Below are positions 16,314 through 26,100 of a stretch of 37,561 nt of DNA, one piece after another (the first letter of the stretch is position 1; every line of letters starts with the position of its first letter). Under the pieces are notes generated by a model, which ran no database searches, was not told the origin of the DNA, and saw only the letters and a program-made list of their open reading frames with translations. The translations under genes were made by a program, and so were the position numbers. Where the stretch lies: positions 1 to 37,561 of the forward strand of contig CALVFY010000025.1 in assembly GCA_944326945.1 (NCBI GenBank). Reading direction: 5' to 3'. Origin of the DNA: an uncultured Rikenellaceae bacterium. GTDB taxonomy: Bacteria; Bacteroidota; Bacteroidia; Bacteroidales; Rikenellaceae.

Positions 16314-16371
16314 CAATGTGATATAAATCTGTCTCGGAAAATGTATAACAACCTAAAATAGTTTAAAGATC

Positions 16372-16641
16372 ATGAAAATTAAACCGTTATCAGACAGAGT
16401 TTTGATTCAGCCGAATCCCGCAGAGGAGAAGACCGCTGGCGGATTGTTTATTCCCGATACCGCAAAAGAGAAACCGCTGGCAGGTAAAGTGGTGGCCGTG
16501 GGACCCGGAACTTCCGAAGTGAAAATGGAAGTGAAAGAGGGAGATCAGGTCCTCTATGGAAAATATGCCGGAACGGAGGTCAATGTCGATGGGACAGACT
16601 ATCTGATCATGCGTCAAAGCGATATTCTCGCTATTATCTAA
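16372..16641 (+). CDS. groES: Co-chaperonin GroES
   Basis: The 89-aa protein forms the heptameric lid of the GroEL folding chamber in the cytosol. It has the usual start [14 protein letters not shown], the mobile loop [18 protein letters not shown] that contacts GroEL, the GKVVAVGPG strand and the end SDILAII. Length is within the normal 88-97 range. It precedes groEL by 42 bases in the standard operon. The region before it is rich in inverted repeats that may carry heat-shock control. Confidence 0.97.
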   Translation: MKIKPLSDRVLIQPNPAEEKTAGGLFIPDTAKEKPLAGKVVAVGPGTSEVKMEVKEGDQVLYGKYAGTEVNVDGTDYLIMRQSDILAII

Positions 16642-16662
16642 TTGTGTAATTTGGATTCTTGA

Positions 16663-18315
<1,653 letters not shown>

Positions 18316-18337
18316 TCTGATCCTTCGGAATATGAAG

Positions 18338-18369
18338 AAGGGCGTCCGAATTTTTCGGACGCCTTTTTT
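18338..18369 (+). terminator. Rho-independent terminator of groESL
   Basis: GGCGTCCGAA (18341-18350) pairs with TTCGGACGCC (18354-18363) around a TTT loop. AAG before the stem can pair with the first bases of the T6 run after it. Confidence 0.93.
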
Positions 18370-18472
18370 GTTTATATACTCGTTGAAATGTCAAAATGCA
18401 ATTAATTCAATGACAATGAGGTCAAAAGAAGAAATGAAGTTGAGGGATCGCGCGAAATATGATGATGAAATT

Positions 18473-18504
18473 TTTGCATCGTTCTCTCGTAATTTATACC
18501 TTTG
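18473..18504 (+). promoter_or_regulatory. Promoter of the SulP transporter gene
   Basis: TTTG (18473-18476) and TACCTTTG (18497-18504) are 20 bp apart. Transcription should begin near 18511, leaving a leader of about 25 bases before the ATG at 18536. Confidence 0.75.
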
Positions 18505-18535
18505 CGGCTTCTTTTTTGAATAATGTTGTGTGAAG

Positions 18536-20236
18536 ATGAAATTTTTCGAGTTCAGACCCAAACTTTGTACCGTTCTTAAAGGTTATTCCAAGGAGACTTT
18601 CTCGTCCGATCTGATGGCGGGAGTTATCGTCGGAATTGTTGCCCTGCCCTTGGCCATCGCTTTCGGTATCGCTTCGGGAGTGGCCCCGGAAAAGGGTATC
18701 GTAACGGCTATTATTGCCGGATTCCTTATTTCGTTGTTGGGCGGAAGCCGGGTTCAGATCGGTGGGCCTACGGGGGCTTTTATCGTGATCGTCTACGGGA
18801 TCATCCAGCAATACGGCGAAAAGGGATTGATCGTGGCTACTATTCTGGCCGGAGCCTTGTTGATTCTGTTGGGACTGTTCCGACTGGGGACCATCATCAA
18901 ATTTATTCCATATCCCATTGTGGTCGGGTTTACCAGTGGTATTGCTCTGACGATCTTCACAACACAAATCAAAGATTTTTTCGGCCTGACGATGACGGAA
19001 GTTCCGGCAGACTTTGCCTCAAAATGGGGAGCCTATTTCCATGATTTTGCTACGATCGATCCCTGGTCCACGGGGGTCGGTATTCTTAGTATCGTGCTGA
19101 TCGTGTTGACCCCCCGGTTTTCGAGAAAGATTCCCGGTTCGCTTGTGGCGATCGTGGTGATGACGGTGGTGGTTTATCTGCTTAAGAAATATGGTGGTGT
19201 CGCTTCGGTGGAGACAATCGGAGATCGTTTCTCGATCAATGCCGAATTGCCTGATGCCCAGGTACCGGTCATGAATTGGGAGATGGTTCGGGGATTGATG
19301 CCGGCGGCGCTGACAATTGCCGTATTGGGGGCGATCGAATCGCTTTTGTCTGCTACGGTAGCGGATGGTGTGACCGGCGATCGGCACGATTCGAATCAGG
19401 AACTGATGGCTCAAGGTATTGCCAACATGGTGACCCCTCTTTTCGGAGGTATTCCCGCTACGGGAGCGATTGCCCGTACGATGACCAATATCAATAATGG
19501 AGGTAAAACCCCAGTGTCTGGAATCGTACATGCCGTGGTGCTGCTGCTGATTCTGCTTTTTTTGATGCCTCTGGCTCAGTATATTCCGATGGCTTGTCTG
19601 GCCGGGGTGCTGGTGGTGGTATCCTATAACATGAGTGAATGGCGTTCGTTCCGTGCATTGATGAAGAATCCGAAACCCGATGTGGCCGTGTTGTTGGTAA
19701 CCTTCCTCTTGACGGTATTCTTCGATCTGACCGTGGCCATCGAGGTCGGTTTGTTGATTGCCTGTCTGCTCTTTATGAAACGAGTGGCCGAGACGACCAA
19801 TATCTCTGTAATCCGGGATGAGGTCGATCCGAGTCGTGGTTCCGATATCTCTTCCTCTGAGGAACCCCTGTCGTTACCGGCCGGGGTTGAGGTATACGAG
19901 ATCGATGGTCCGTTCTTCTTTGGAATTGCCAATAAATTCGAAGAGACGATGGCTCAGTTGGGTGATCGGCCGGTGATTCGGATTATCCGGATGCGGCGTG
20001 TGCCTTTTATCGACTCGACGGGAATCCATAACCTGACGATTTTATGTCGAATGTCGCGTCAACAGCGTATCCATATCATTCTCTCCGGGGTTAACGATCA
20101 AGTACATCAGGCATTGGAAAAGGCCGGATTCTACGAATTGGTCGGACAGGAGAATATTTGTAGCCATATTGATTTGGCTGTGGTCAAGGCCCGGGAATTC
20201 ATGGCCCAAAGAGAGAAAAGAGAAATCGAGGGTTAG
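18536..20236 (+). CDS. SulP-family anion transporter with STAS domain
   Basis: The 566-aa inner-membrane protein has the SulP core of 10-14 helices (DLMAGVIVGIVALPLAIAFG near the start, GGPTGAFIVIV, ALTIAVLGAIESLLSATVAD, GGIPATGAIART) and a C-terminal STAS domain of about 130 residues with the motif FIDSTG. SulP proteins carry sulfate, bicarbonate or dicarboxylates, and the STAS domain tunes transport. The substrate cannot be read here. The ATG at 18536 is used; an in-frame GTG at 18530 would add two residues. The gene is single, and its stop overlaps the stop of the convergent transporter gene by 4 bases. Confidence 0.93.
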   Translation: MKFFEFRPKLCTVLKGYSKETFSSDLMAGVIVGIVALPLAIAFGIASGVAPEKGIVTAIIAGFLISLLGGSRVQIGGPTGAFIVIVYGIIQQYGEKGLIVATILAGALLILLGLFRLGTIIKFIPYPIVVGFTSGIALTIFTTQIKDFFGLTMTEVPADFASKWGAYFHDFATIDPWSTGVGILSIVLIVLTPRFSRKIPGSLVAIVVMTVVVYLLKKYGGVASVETIGDRFSINAELPDAQVPVMNWEMVRGLMPAALTIAVLGAIESLLSATVADGVTGDRHDSNQELMAQGIANMVTPLFGGIPATGAIARTMTNINNGGKTPVSGIVHAVVLLLILLFLMPLAQYIPMACLAGVLVVVSYNMSEWRSFRALMKNPKPDVAVLLVTFLLTVFFDLTVAIEVGLLIACLLFMKRVAETTNISVIRDEVDPSRGSDISSSEEPLSLPAGVEVYEIDGPFFFGIANKFEETMAQLGDRPVIRIIRMRRVPFIDSTGIHNLTILCRMSRQQRIHIILSGVNDQVHQALEKAGFYELVGQENICSHIDLAVVKAREFMAQREKREIEG

Positions 20237-21228
20237 CGTTTTGAGTCGGACGATTCGTTCTGTTTCTCTTCGGAGGCTGTGTCTGGAGACTGTTGGGCTG
20301 CCAGCATGGCGGCAGCTTCTGCCTCCATTTGGGCACGCGATTTACTTTTGGTTACAACGTATACTCCCAGGAATACCAGTACGATGGCCAATCCCTTGGT
20401 GGGGGTGAAGTTATCCATGCCCCAAAAAATAGCCAGCATCGAAGCCACAATTGGTTGCAGATAGTTGTACATGCTGACAACCGTGGGACGGAGTCGTTTC
20501 TGCCCCAGCGGAATCAACAGATAGGAGAGAAATGTGGCTCCGGCAATGATGAAAATCAGTTCGTAGAGAAGGGTCGTACTCAGGTGAGGTATGTCGACGG
20601 AGACCATGTCGGCATAGGAGAATGGAACACAGCAGATTGTGGCGTAGGTGAACATCCATTTCATCAGAGTGACGGCAGAATATCGACTTACCAGACTTTT
20701 AAAGACTACGTAATAGACTGCAAAACTGATCTCTCCGGTCAGACAGAGTATATTCCCTGCCATACTGCTCTCTTTCCCGATATGAGCCGCATGTTGTCCG
20801 TTCAGGATCAGAATCAGGGCGCCGAGTGCTCCCAGGAAAATACCGATGACCTTCTTATTGGTAACCGGTTCTTTCAGGTGGAAGGCGGCGATGATCATGG
20901 TAATGATCGGCACAGTGGTCGTAATGACCGAAGCATCGATTGGCGAGGTGAGCGATACCCCTGCAATGAAACATCCTTGGTTGAGTGTGATGCCGAACAG
21001 CGAAGCGAAAAACAACATGGCCAGATCGTGGGGTGGAACGTGCTCTTTTCGAGCGAAGATCGAGGCGATCCAGAAAAGTACGGCTGCTCCCAGCATACGG
21101 AATGTGGTCAGTGCCAATGGAGTGATGGCTCCCGATTCCAATACGGCTTTGGAGATGGGGGACATGACTCCCCACAAAATATTGGCTCCGAACATGGCCA
21201 TGTGGCCAATGGCGTGATTCTCTTTCAT
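20233..21228 (-). CDS. EamA/DMT-family transporter
   Basis: The 331-aa inner-membrane protein has ten predicted helices in two EamA repeats (starting near HMAMFGANILWGVMSPISKA and MAGNILCLTGEISFAVYYVV). The family exports or imports small metabolites, such as amino acids, in exchange for protons or other solutes; this member's substrate is unknown. The hydrophilic tail of about 40 residues is rich in Ala, Glu, Gln and Ser. It lies 47 bases downstream of nfo on the same strand and is probably co-transcribed with it, as no promoter is seen between. Its stop overlaps that of the SulP gene. Confidence 0.92.
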   Translation of the reverse strand: MKENHAIGHMAMFGANILWGVMSPISKAVLESGAITPLALTTFRMLGAAVLFWIASIFARKEHVPPHDLAMLFFASLFGITLNQGCFIAGVSLTSPIDASVITTTVPIITMIIAAFHLKEPVTNKKVIGIFLGALGALILILNGQHAAHIGKESSMAGNILCLTGEISFAVYYVVFKSLVSRYSAVTLMKWMFTYATICCVPFSYADMVSVDIPHLSTTLLYELIFIIAGATFLSYLLIPLGQKRLRPTVVSMYNYLQPIVASMLAIFWGMDNFTPTKGLAIVLVFLGVYVVTKSKSRAQMEAEAAAMLAAQQSPDTASEEKQNESSDSKR

Positions 21229-21275
21229 GGTTTCCGAATTGACGGCCCAAAAATAGAGGATTTCTTTCGGTTATC

Positions 21276-22127
21276 CTACAATTTGCCGTTCGAGAAACGA
21301 TATAATTCCGAAATCTCTTCCGGCCAGAGTGTTTCGTTCGGCGTTTCCAGAATCAGAGGCAGATCGTCGAAACGGGGATCGGCTGCGATGTATTTGAACA
21401 CTTCGATACCCAATTCCCCTTTACCGAGGCTCTGGTGACGGTCTACACGACTGGCCAGTGGCTTCATCGTGTCGTTCAGATGCATTCCCCGCAGATAACG
21501 GAAACCGACAATCCGTTCGAATTCGGCAAAAGTTTTTTCGCAGGCTTCGGCGGTACTCAGATCGTAGCCCGCGGCAAAAGCATGGCAGGTGTCGATGCAG
21601 ACTCCTACGCGACTTTTATCCTCCACCTTGTCGATGATGTGGGCCAGGTGTTCGAAAGCAAAACCTACGTTTGATCCTTGACCTGCCGTATTTTCAATAA
21701 CGGCTGTAACTCCCCGGGTTTTGTCGAGGGCCCGGTTGATCGATTCGGCCACCCGATCGAGGCAGGCGGCTACGGAGATTTGATTCAGATGACTGCCCGG
21801 ATGAAAATTAAGCCGGTCGAGTCCCAGTTGCTCGCAACGGAGCATTTCGTCGTCGAACGCATCGCGCGATTTTTCAAGCGGTTCCGATTCCGGATGGCCG
21901 AGATTGATCAGATAGCTGTCGTGTGGCAGGATATGCCGGGGAACATAGCCCGATTCTTCGCAATTCTTTCGGAAGGCGGCGATCGTCTCTGCTGTGAGCG
22001 GTGCAGCCCGCCATTGACGTTGATTCTTGGTGAAAAGAGCAAAGGCTCCTGCTCCGATGTTTTTGGCATTGAGCGGTGCGTTTTCCACGCCACCGGCTGC
22101 ACTGACATGCGCTCCGAAATATTTCAT
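21276..22127 (-). CDS. nfo: Endonuclease IV (AP endonuclease)
   Basis: The 283-aa enzyme cuts DNA 5' of abasic sites in base-excision repair. The zinc-ligand motifs of this TIM-barrel family are all visible: GAHVSAAGG at the N-terminus, [42 protein letters not shown] with DRHQSLGKG, and LILETPN near the C-terminus. Length is typical. On the minus strand TATTTTTG (22163-22156) lies 28 bases before the ATG. The gene is divergent from the DUF3078 gene, so their promoters share about 70 bases. The DMT transporter gene follows. Confidence 0.97.
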   Translation of the reverse strand: MKYFGAHVSAAGGVENAPLNAKNIGAGAFALFTKNQRQWRAAPLTAETIAAFRKNCEESGYVPRHILPHDSYLINLGHPESEPLEKSRDAFDDEMLRCEQLGLDRLNFHPGSHLNQISVAACLDRVAESINRALDKTRGVTAVIENTAGQGSNVGFAFEHLAHIIDKVEDKSRVGVCIDTCHAFAAGYDLSTAEACEKTFAEFERIVGFRYLRGMHLNDTMKPLASRVDRHQSLGKGELGIEVFKYIAADPRFDDLPLILETPNETLWPEEISELYRFSNGKL

Positions 22128-22155
22128 GTTTATTGGATTTTTGAATCTCTTTCGG

Positions 22156-22163
22156 CAAAAATA
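22156..22163 (-). promoter_or_regulatory. -7 box of the nfo promoter
   Basis: TATTTTTG on the minus strand fits TAnnTTTG, 28 bases before the nfo ATG. No clear -33 element. Confidence 0.5.
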
Positions 22164-22169
22164 AGAAAA

Positions 22170-22201
22170 TTTGACCGGAAACCTATTTTTGGCTATATTT
22201 G
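22170..22201 (+). promoter_or_regulatory. Promoter of the DUF3078 gene
   Basis: TTTG (22170-22173) and TATATTTG (22194-22201) are 20 bp apart. Transcription should begin near 22207, which rules out the in-frame TTG start at 22199 and supports the ATG at 22220 or 22226. Confidence 0.72.
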
Positions 22202-22219
22202 TGCGATAAGAAATTCGAT

Positions 22220-23218
22220 ATGCAGATGAGGGTGATAAAAGTATTTTTTTTCCTGTTGGCAGTGTCGTGTTCTTCTACGGCAGTCGCCCAATTCTCCATA
22301 TCGAAGGTGGAATCGTCGGTGCAGACACGTGGTCGGGCCGATTCGATCCGACAGACCGAATATAGAAATGATTTTTTCAGTAAGGCTCTTTGGGAGGCCG
22401 AACGCCGTAAGATCCGCAAGGAACGTAACACGGTGGAATTGAATTTGGGACTTCAAGGAACTCAGACCAAATTCGTGAATTGGGCCGGTGGTGGAGACAA
22501 CACTTTGGCGGCGCGTACCACGCTCTATTTTCGTCACCAGTATCAAAGGGAGCGACTGGGGTTTGATTATAAAATCGACGCTCGTTATGGATTTAATGTG
22601 ATCGAAAAGAGAGCGTTTAAAAATGAGGATGAGTTCAAGGTAAATGTGCAGACCACTTGGAAGATGCACAAAAACTGGTCTTATGCGGCTACGGCCAATT
22701 TACGTAGTCAATTTTCCATAGGATATAAGTCCCGGACCGATTCCACGAAGGTTTCGACCTTCATGGCACCCGGTTTTTTCGATATATCGATCGGTTTCAA
22801 TTATAAAAAAGAGGGGTCGCCCTTCAATATTACCATTTCCCCGGTGGCGGGAAGTATTGTGATGGTTCTCGATGAGTATTTGCGGGAGAATGGCGTGGAT
22901 GGAAAAGGTATCAATGGTCTTGACCTGGGGCAACGATCCAAAGGCCAGGTCGGTCCTTCGGTCCGAATAGACTTTGATAAGGAGTTTTTTAAGAATATAT
23001 TCCGGTATCGGTGGTCGCTCTATTCGTTTACCAATATCAAGACTCCCCCTACGGTGCGATGGGAGAATACTTTCGAGATTCGGGCTACGAAGTTCCTTTC
23101 CACCACGGTATATGCGCTTTTTTATTATGACAAATATGCCAGTACACCCAAACCCGAACGACCTCAGTTGAATTATTCGCTCAGTGTGGGACTCGCTTAC
23201 AAGATTACTAACAAGTAG
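22220..23218 (+). CDS. DUF3078 protein, probable outer-membrane beta-barrel
   Basis: The product of about 332 aa has an N-terminal signal peptide (hydrophobic [11 protein letters not shown], then likely cleavage after TAVA before QFS) and many alternating strands rich in aromatic residues, ending in a strand-like [14 protein letters not shown]. The segment [20 protein letters not shown] matches the start of the DUF3078 domain of Bacteroidetes. Function is unknown; an outer-membrane location is inferred. A cysteine at AVSC is a poor lipobox, so signal peptidase I is favoured. ATG 22220 is used; 22226 is equally possible. The S41 protease gene follows after 41 bases with no promoter box between, so they are probably one operon. 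Confidence 0.8.
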   Translation: MQMRVIKVFFFLLAVSCSSTAVAQFSISKVESSVQTRGRADSIRQTEYRNDFFSKALWEAERRKIRKERNTVELNLGLQGTQTKFVNWAGGGDNTLAARTTLYFRHQYQRERLGFDYKIDARYGFNVIEKRAFKNEDEFKVNVQTTWKMHKNWSYAATANLRSQFSIGYKSRTDSTKVSTFMAPGFFDISIGFNYKKEGSPFNITISPVAGSIVMVLDEYLRENGVDGKGINGLDLGQRSKGQVGPSVRIDFDKEFFKNIFRYRWSLYSFTNIKTPPTVRWENTFEIRATKFLSTTVYALFYYDKYASTPKPERPQLNYSLSVGLAYKITNK

Positions 23219-23259
23219 CATTTCGACAGTACGAACTGCTGTTTTCAATTTCGGAAACT

Positions 23260-24879
23260 ATGTATAAAAATACGAAACGGAATATTCTTTTTCCTTCTTT
23301 GTTGGCAGTGGCCGTCGCCTTGGGAATTTTGATCGGCTCTTTGCTCGGACGTAACAATGCCGAGTCGCAGATGCGTCGTTCGCGGTCGCATGTCCTTTCT
23401 AATGACAAGATTTCCTATACGCTTTCATTGATTCAGAATCTGTATGTCGATTCGGTGAATATGGATTCCTTGGCCGAACATGTGCTGCCGGTGCTGATGA
23501 AAGATCTGGATCCTCACTCGGTTTATATTCCGGTGAAGGAGATGGCGGCCGCCAATGAAACCCTGGATGGAGAGTTCGACGGGATCGGTGTCGTATTTAA
23601 TATGGCTACCGATACGGTGATCGTACTTAATGTGATCTCGTCGGGACCCAGCGATAAGGCCGGGGTGAAAGCGGGCGACCGGATTATCCGGATCGACGAC
23701 TCGTTGGTGGCCGGACGGAAGATCCCTCAGGATCAGATTGTGAAACGTCTGCGGGGAAAACGGGGAACTAAAGTGAAATTATTCCTCCAGCGGGCAGGAA
23801 TTGATGACCTGGTGCCTGTTATTGTGGAGAGAGGAGTGATTCCGATCAAGAGTATCGATGCGGCATTTATGATTACTCCGCAGATAGGATTCGTAAAACT
23901 TACTTCGTTTTCGAAAAATTCTTACGAGGAGTTGAAAGCCGCACTTGACCGGCTGAAAGAGGAGGGAATGACCCGTTTGATTTTCGATTTGAGAGGAAAT
24001 ACGGGAGGTTTTCTGGATCAGGCAATCCGAATCGCCAATGAATTTCTGCCCGGACAGAAACTTATTGTCTATACCGAGGATAAGCAGAAAAGACGAGTAG
24101 AGGAATTCAGCGACGGACAGGGTGGGTATACGGATATACCATTGGCTATTCTGATCGATGAGGGGAGTGCCTCCTCGAGCGAGATTCTGGCCGGTGCCAT
24201 ACAGGATAACGATCGGGGTACGGTGATCGGACGTCGCTCCTATGGGAAAGGGCTCGTACAGCAGCAGATCCCTTATCCCGACGGATCGGCTCTGCGGCTC
24301 ACGATTGCCCGCTACTATACGCCTACGGGACGATCTATCCAGAAACCCTATATTCACGGATCCGATGAATACAACAACGATCTGATGACCCGATTCCAGC
24401 ATAATGAGATGTTCTCGGCCGACAGCATTAAGTTTGCCGACAGTCTGCGTTTCACCACTCCCGGAGGAAAGGTTGTTTATGGTGGGGGTGGAATCATGCC
24501 GGATATCTTTATTCCATTGGATACGACCGATATGACTCCTTATTTTCTGGAGGTGTCGGGACGTAATATCCTCTACAAATATACAATCGAGTATGCCGAT
24601 CGTATTCGGGAAAAACTCAATGCCGTAAGAACAGTTTCACAACTCGATTCTTTGCTGGACAGCGATCCTGAACTCTTCGATCGGTTCATTGACTATGCCT
24701 CCAGACAGGGGGTCGCTCCGGTGAAGTCGCAGATCGAGCGTTCGAGAGCTTTGATGACCGCCCAACTCAGAGCATATATCGGCCGCAATTCGGTGTTGGA
24801 GGATGCCGGTTTCTATTCGAATATCTATCCTGTTGACAATGTGATTGTTGGCGCGATTGACGAGTTGAATAAGCAATAA
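23260..24879 (+). CDS. S41-family C-terminal processing protease
   Basis: The 539-aa protein is anchored by one N-terminal helix (about 9-30) and acts in the periplasm, where the family trims or degrades proteins, often at their C-termini. A PDZ domain spans about 108-190 (GIGVVFNM, GVKAGDRIIRID). The S41 core follows with FDLRGNTGGFL and EGSASSSEILAG. S305 and K330 (RRSYGKGLVQ) have the 25-residue spacing of the Ser-Lys dyad of E. coli Prc. The last 150 or so residues are a family-specific extension. It lies between the DUF3078 gene and a small membrane-protein gene 25 bases downstream. Substrates are unknown. Confidence 0.93.
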   Translation: MYKNTKRNILFPSLLAVAVALGILIGSLLGRNNAESQMRRSRSHVLSNDKISYTLSLIQNLYVDSVNMDSLAEHVLPVLMKDLDPHSVYIPVKEMAAANETLDGEFDGIGVVFNMATDTVIVLNVISSGPSDKAGVKAGDRIIRIDDSLVAGRKIPQDQIVKRLRGKRGTKVKLFLQRAGIDDLVPVIVERGVIPIKSIDAAFMITPQIGFVKLTSFSKNSYEELKAALDRLKEEGMTRLIFDLRGNTGGFLDQAIRIANEFLPGQKLIVYTEDKQKRRVEEFSDGQGGYTDIPLAILIDEGSASSSEILAGAIQDNDRGTVIGRRSYGKGLVQQQIPYPDGSALRLTIARYYTPTGRSIQKPYIHGSDEYNNDLMTRFQHNEMFSADSIKFADSLRFTTPGGKVVYGGGGIMPDIFIPLDTTDMTPYFLEVSGRNILYKYTIEYADRIREKLNAVRTVSQLDSLLDSDPELFDRFIDYASRQGVAPVKSQIERSRALMTAQLRAYIGRNSVLEDAGFYSNIYPVDNVIVGAIDELNKQ

Positions 24880-24904
24880 TCGGATCTATTTAAAAACGGG
24901 AAAG

Positions 24905-25117
24905 ATGGCAAAGAGGATCCTTGGAATCATAATGGTTTTGGCCGTGATTGCGATTATCGTATGGGTAGTTCGTCAATCGGAAGTTCCTGCTCCCGAGGAG
25001 GTGGTGGAAGAGAAGGCGAAGTCGGTCTCTCCGGAATCCCGGAATAATGAAGTCATTGATTGGGTAACTGCTGATTCGGTGGTTGCGGAGGAACCTGTCG
25101 CAGATACGTTGGAGTAA
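24905..25117 (+). CDS. Small single-helix membrane protein, unknown
   Basis: The 70-aa product has one N-terminal hydrophobic helix (about 5-22, ILGIIMVLAVIAIIVWVV) followed by an acidic, low-complexity tail rich in Glu, Val and Ser. I do not recognise a family. It starts with ATG 25 bases after the protease gene and ends just before a small terminator, so it is most likely the last gene of the DUF3078-protease operon. A role as a partner or regulator of the protease is only a guess. Confidence 0.6.
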   Translation: MAKRILGIIMVLAVIAIIVWVVRQSEVPAPEEVVEEKAKSVSPESRNNEVIDWVTADSVVAEEPVADTLE

Positions 25118-25143
25118 AAGAGTGTGTCTACTCTTCTTTTTTT
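25118..25143 (+). terminator. Weak terminator between convergent genes
   Basis: AAGAGT (25118-25123) pairs with ACTCTT (25130-25135) around GTGTCT, followed by C and seven T residues. The stem overlaps the last codons of the acetyltransferase gene on the other strand. Confidence 0.55.
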
Positions 25144-25694
25144 AAGGAGCGGATTACGCGAGCGGGATTGCCTGCCGCCAACGAATCGGAGGGAATGTCT
25201 TTTGCTACGACCGATCCCGCAGCAATCACTACACGATCGCCGATGGTGACTCCCGGACATACGATGACGCCGCCTCCCAGCCAACAGTCGTCGCCGATGC
25301 GGATGGGTTTACCGTATTCGAGCATTTCTCCGCGAATACGGTAGTCGAGTGGATGCCCTGCCGTGTAGAGTTGTACTTTCGGGGCGAAGAATCCGTTCTT
25401 GCCGATGGTTACCGGAGCCACGTCGAGCACCACACAATCGAAATTGAAAAAGGTGTTTTCTCCGCAACGGATATTGTATCCATAGTCGCAGTAGAACGGA
25501 GGTTGTACCCTTACATCCGGGCTGCAGTTGGGAAGAATACTCCTTAACACGGTATCATAATCGGGATCTTCCCCGAAAACCATCTCATTGAGTCGTTTAA
25601 GAGCTCTCCGGACACGGATTCGCTCTTGGATCAATTCCGGGTCGGAAGCTGTGTAGAGCTCCGAGGCCAACATCTTTTCTTTTTCGCTTGCCAT
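25128..25694 (-). CDS. Sugar O-acetyltransferase (maltose/galactoside acetyltransferase family)
   Basis: The 188-aa cytosolic protein has the N-terminal Mac domain (EKMLASELYTASDPELIQER) and a left-handed beta-helix of hexapeptide repeats (IRIGDDCWLGGGVIVCPGVT, IGDRVVIAAGSVVAKDIP) ending in GNPARVIR. The likely catalytic histidine is in YTAGHPLD. It transfers acetyl from acetyl-CoA to a sugar hydroxyl. Length is typical for Maa/LacA. It starts 4 bases after gtrA and is the last gene of the GT39-gtrA-acetyltransferase cluster, so the acceptor may be an envelope glycan intermediate or a free sugar. Confidence 0.9.
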   Translation of the reverse strand: MASEKEKMLASELYTASDPELIQERIRVRRALKRLNEMVFGEDPDYDTVLRSILPNCSPDVRVQPPFYCDYGYNIRCGENTFFNFDCVVLDVAPVTIGKNGFFAPKVQLYTAGHPLDYRIRGEMLEYGKPIRIGDDCWLGGGVIVCPGVTIGDRVVIAAGSVVAKDIPSDSLAAGNPARVIRSLKKEE

Positions 25695-25698
25695 ACCG

Positions 25699-26073
25699 TT
25701 ATGCGCTGAAATTAAAAAAGTAATTCATGAAGAAGTTCCAGAAAGTGACGACTCCGATGGCCAAAAGTTTGGCAAAGTAGAAGTTGAGTTTGAAACGGTC
25801 GTTCAATACATAAATAGTGGCGTTATTGATGGCCAGGCCGATCAGGGAGATGCCGATGAAGATCAGGTATTGACGTGCCACATGTGGATCCGTACTGCTG
25901 AAGGTCCAGATACGGTTGAGGATATAGTTGGAGGTGGCTGCACAGATGAAACCCGTGGAGTTGGCAATATATTTATTGACCTTGAGCAGCTCCTTCAACA
26001 GGTAAGTGATTCCGAAATCGACCACCACTCCGGAACCTCCGACCAGACAGAATTTGATGAATTGTTGAATCAT
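25699..26073 (-). CDS. GtrA-family membrane protein
   Basis: The 124-aa inner-membrane protein has four predicted helices and the GtrA family pattern (FIKFCLVGGSGVVVDFGITY at the start, NYILNRIWTFSS in the middle, WNFFMNYFF at the end). Family members are thought to move undecaprenyl-phosphate-linked sugars across the membrane for glycan decoration. ATG 26073 is preferred; an in-frame GTG at 26079 would add two residues. It follows the GT39 gene by 27 bases, which fits a donor-lipid flippase for that glycosyltransferase. Confidence 0.9.
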   Translation of the reverse strand: MIQQFIKFCLVGGSGVVVDFGITYLLKELLKVNKYIANSTGFICAATSNYILNRIWTFSSTDPHVARQYLIFIGISLIGLAINNATIYVLNDRFKLNFYFAKLLAIGVVTFWNFFMNYFFNFSA

Positions 26074-26100
26074 AGTCACTTATTGTGTGGAAAGCGCACA

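Noticed and set aside
18332..18523. 63-codon open frame after groEL
   Set aside because: It runs through the groESL terminator and into the SulP promoter, and its translation resembles no known protein.
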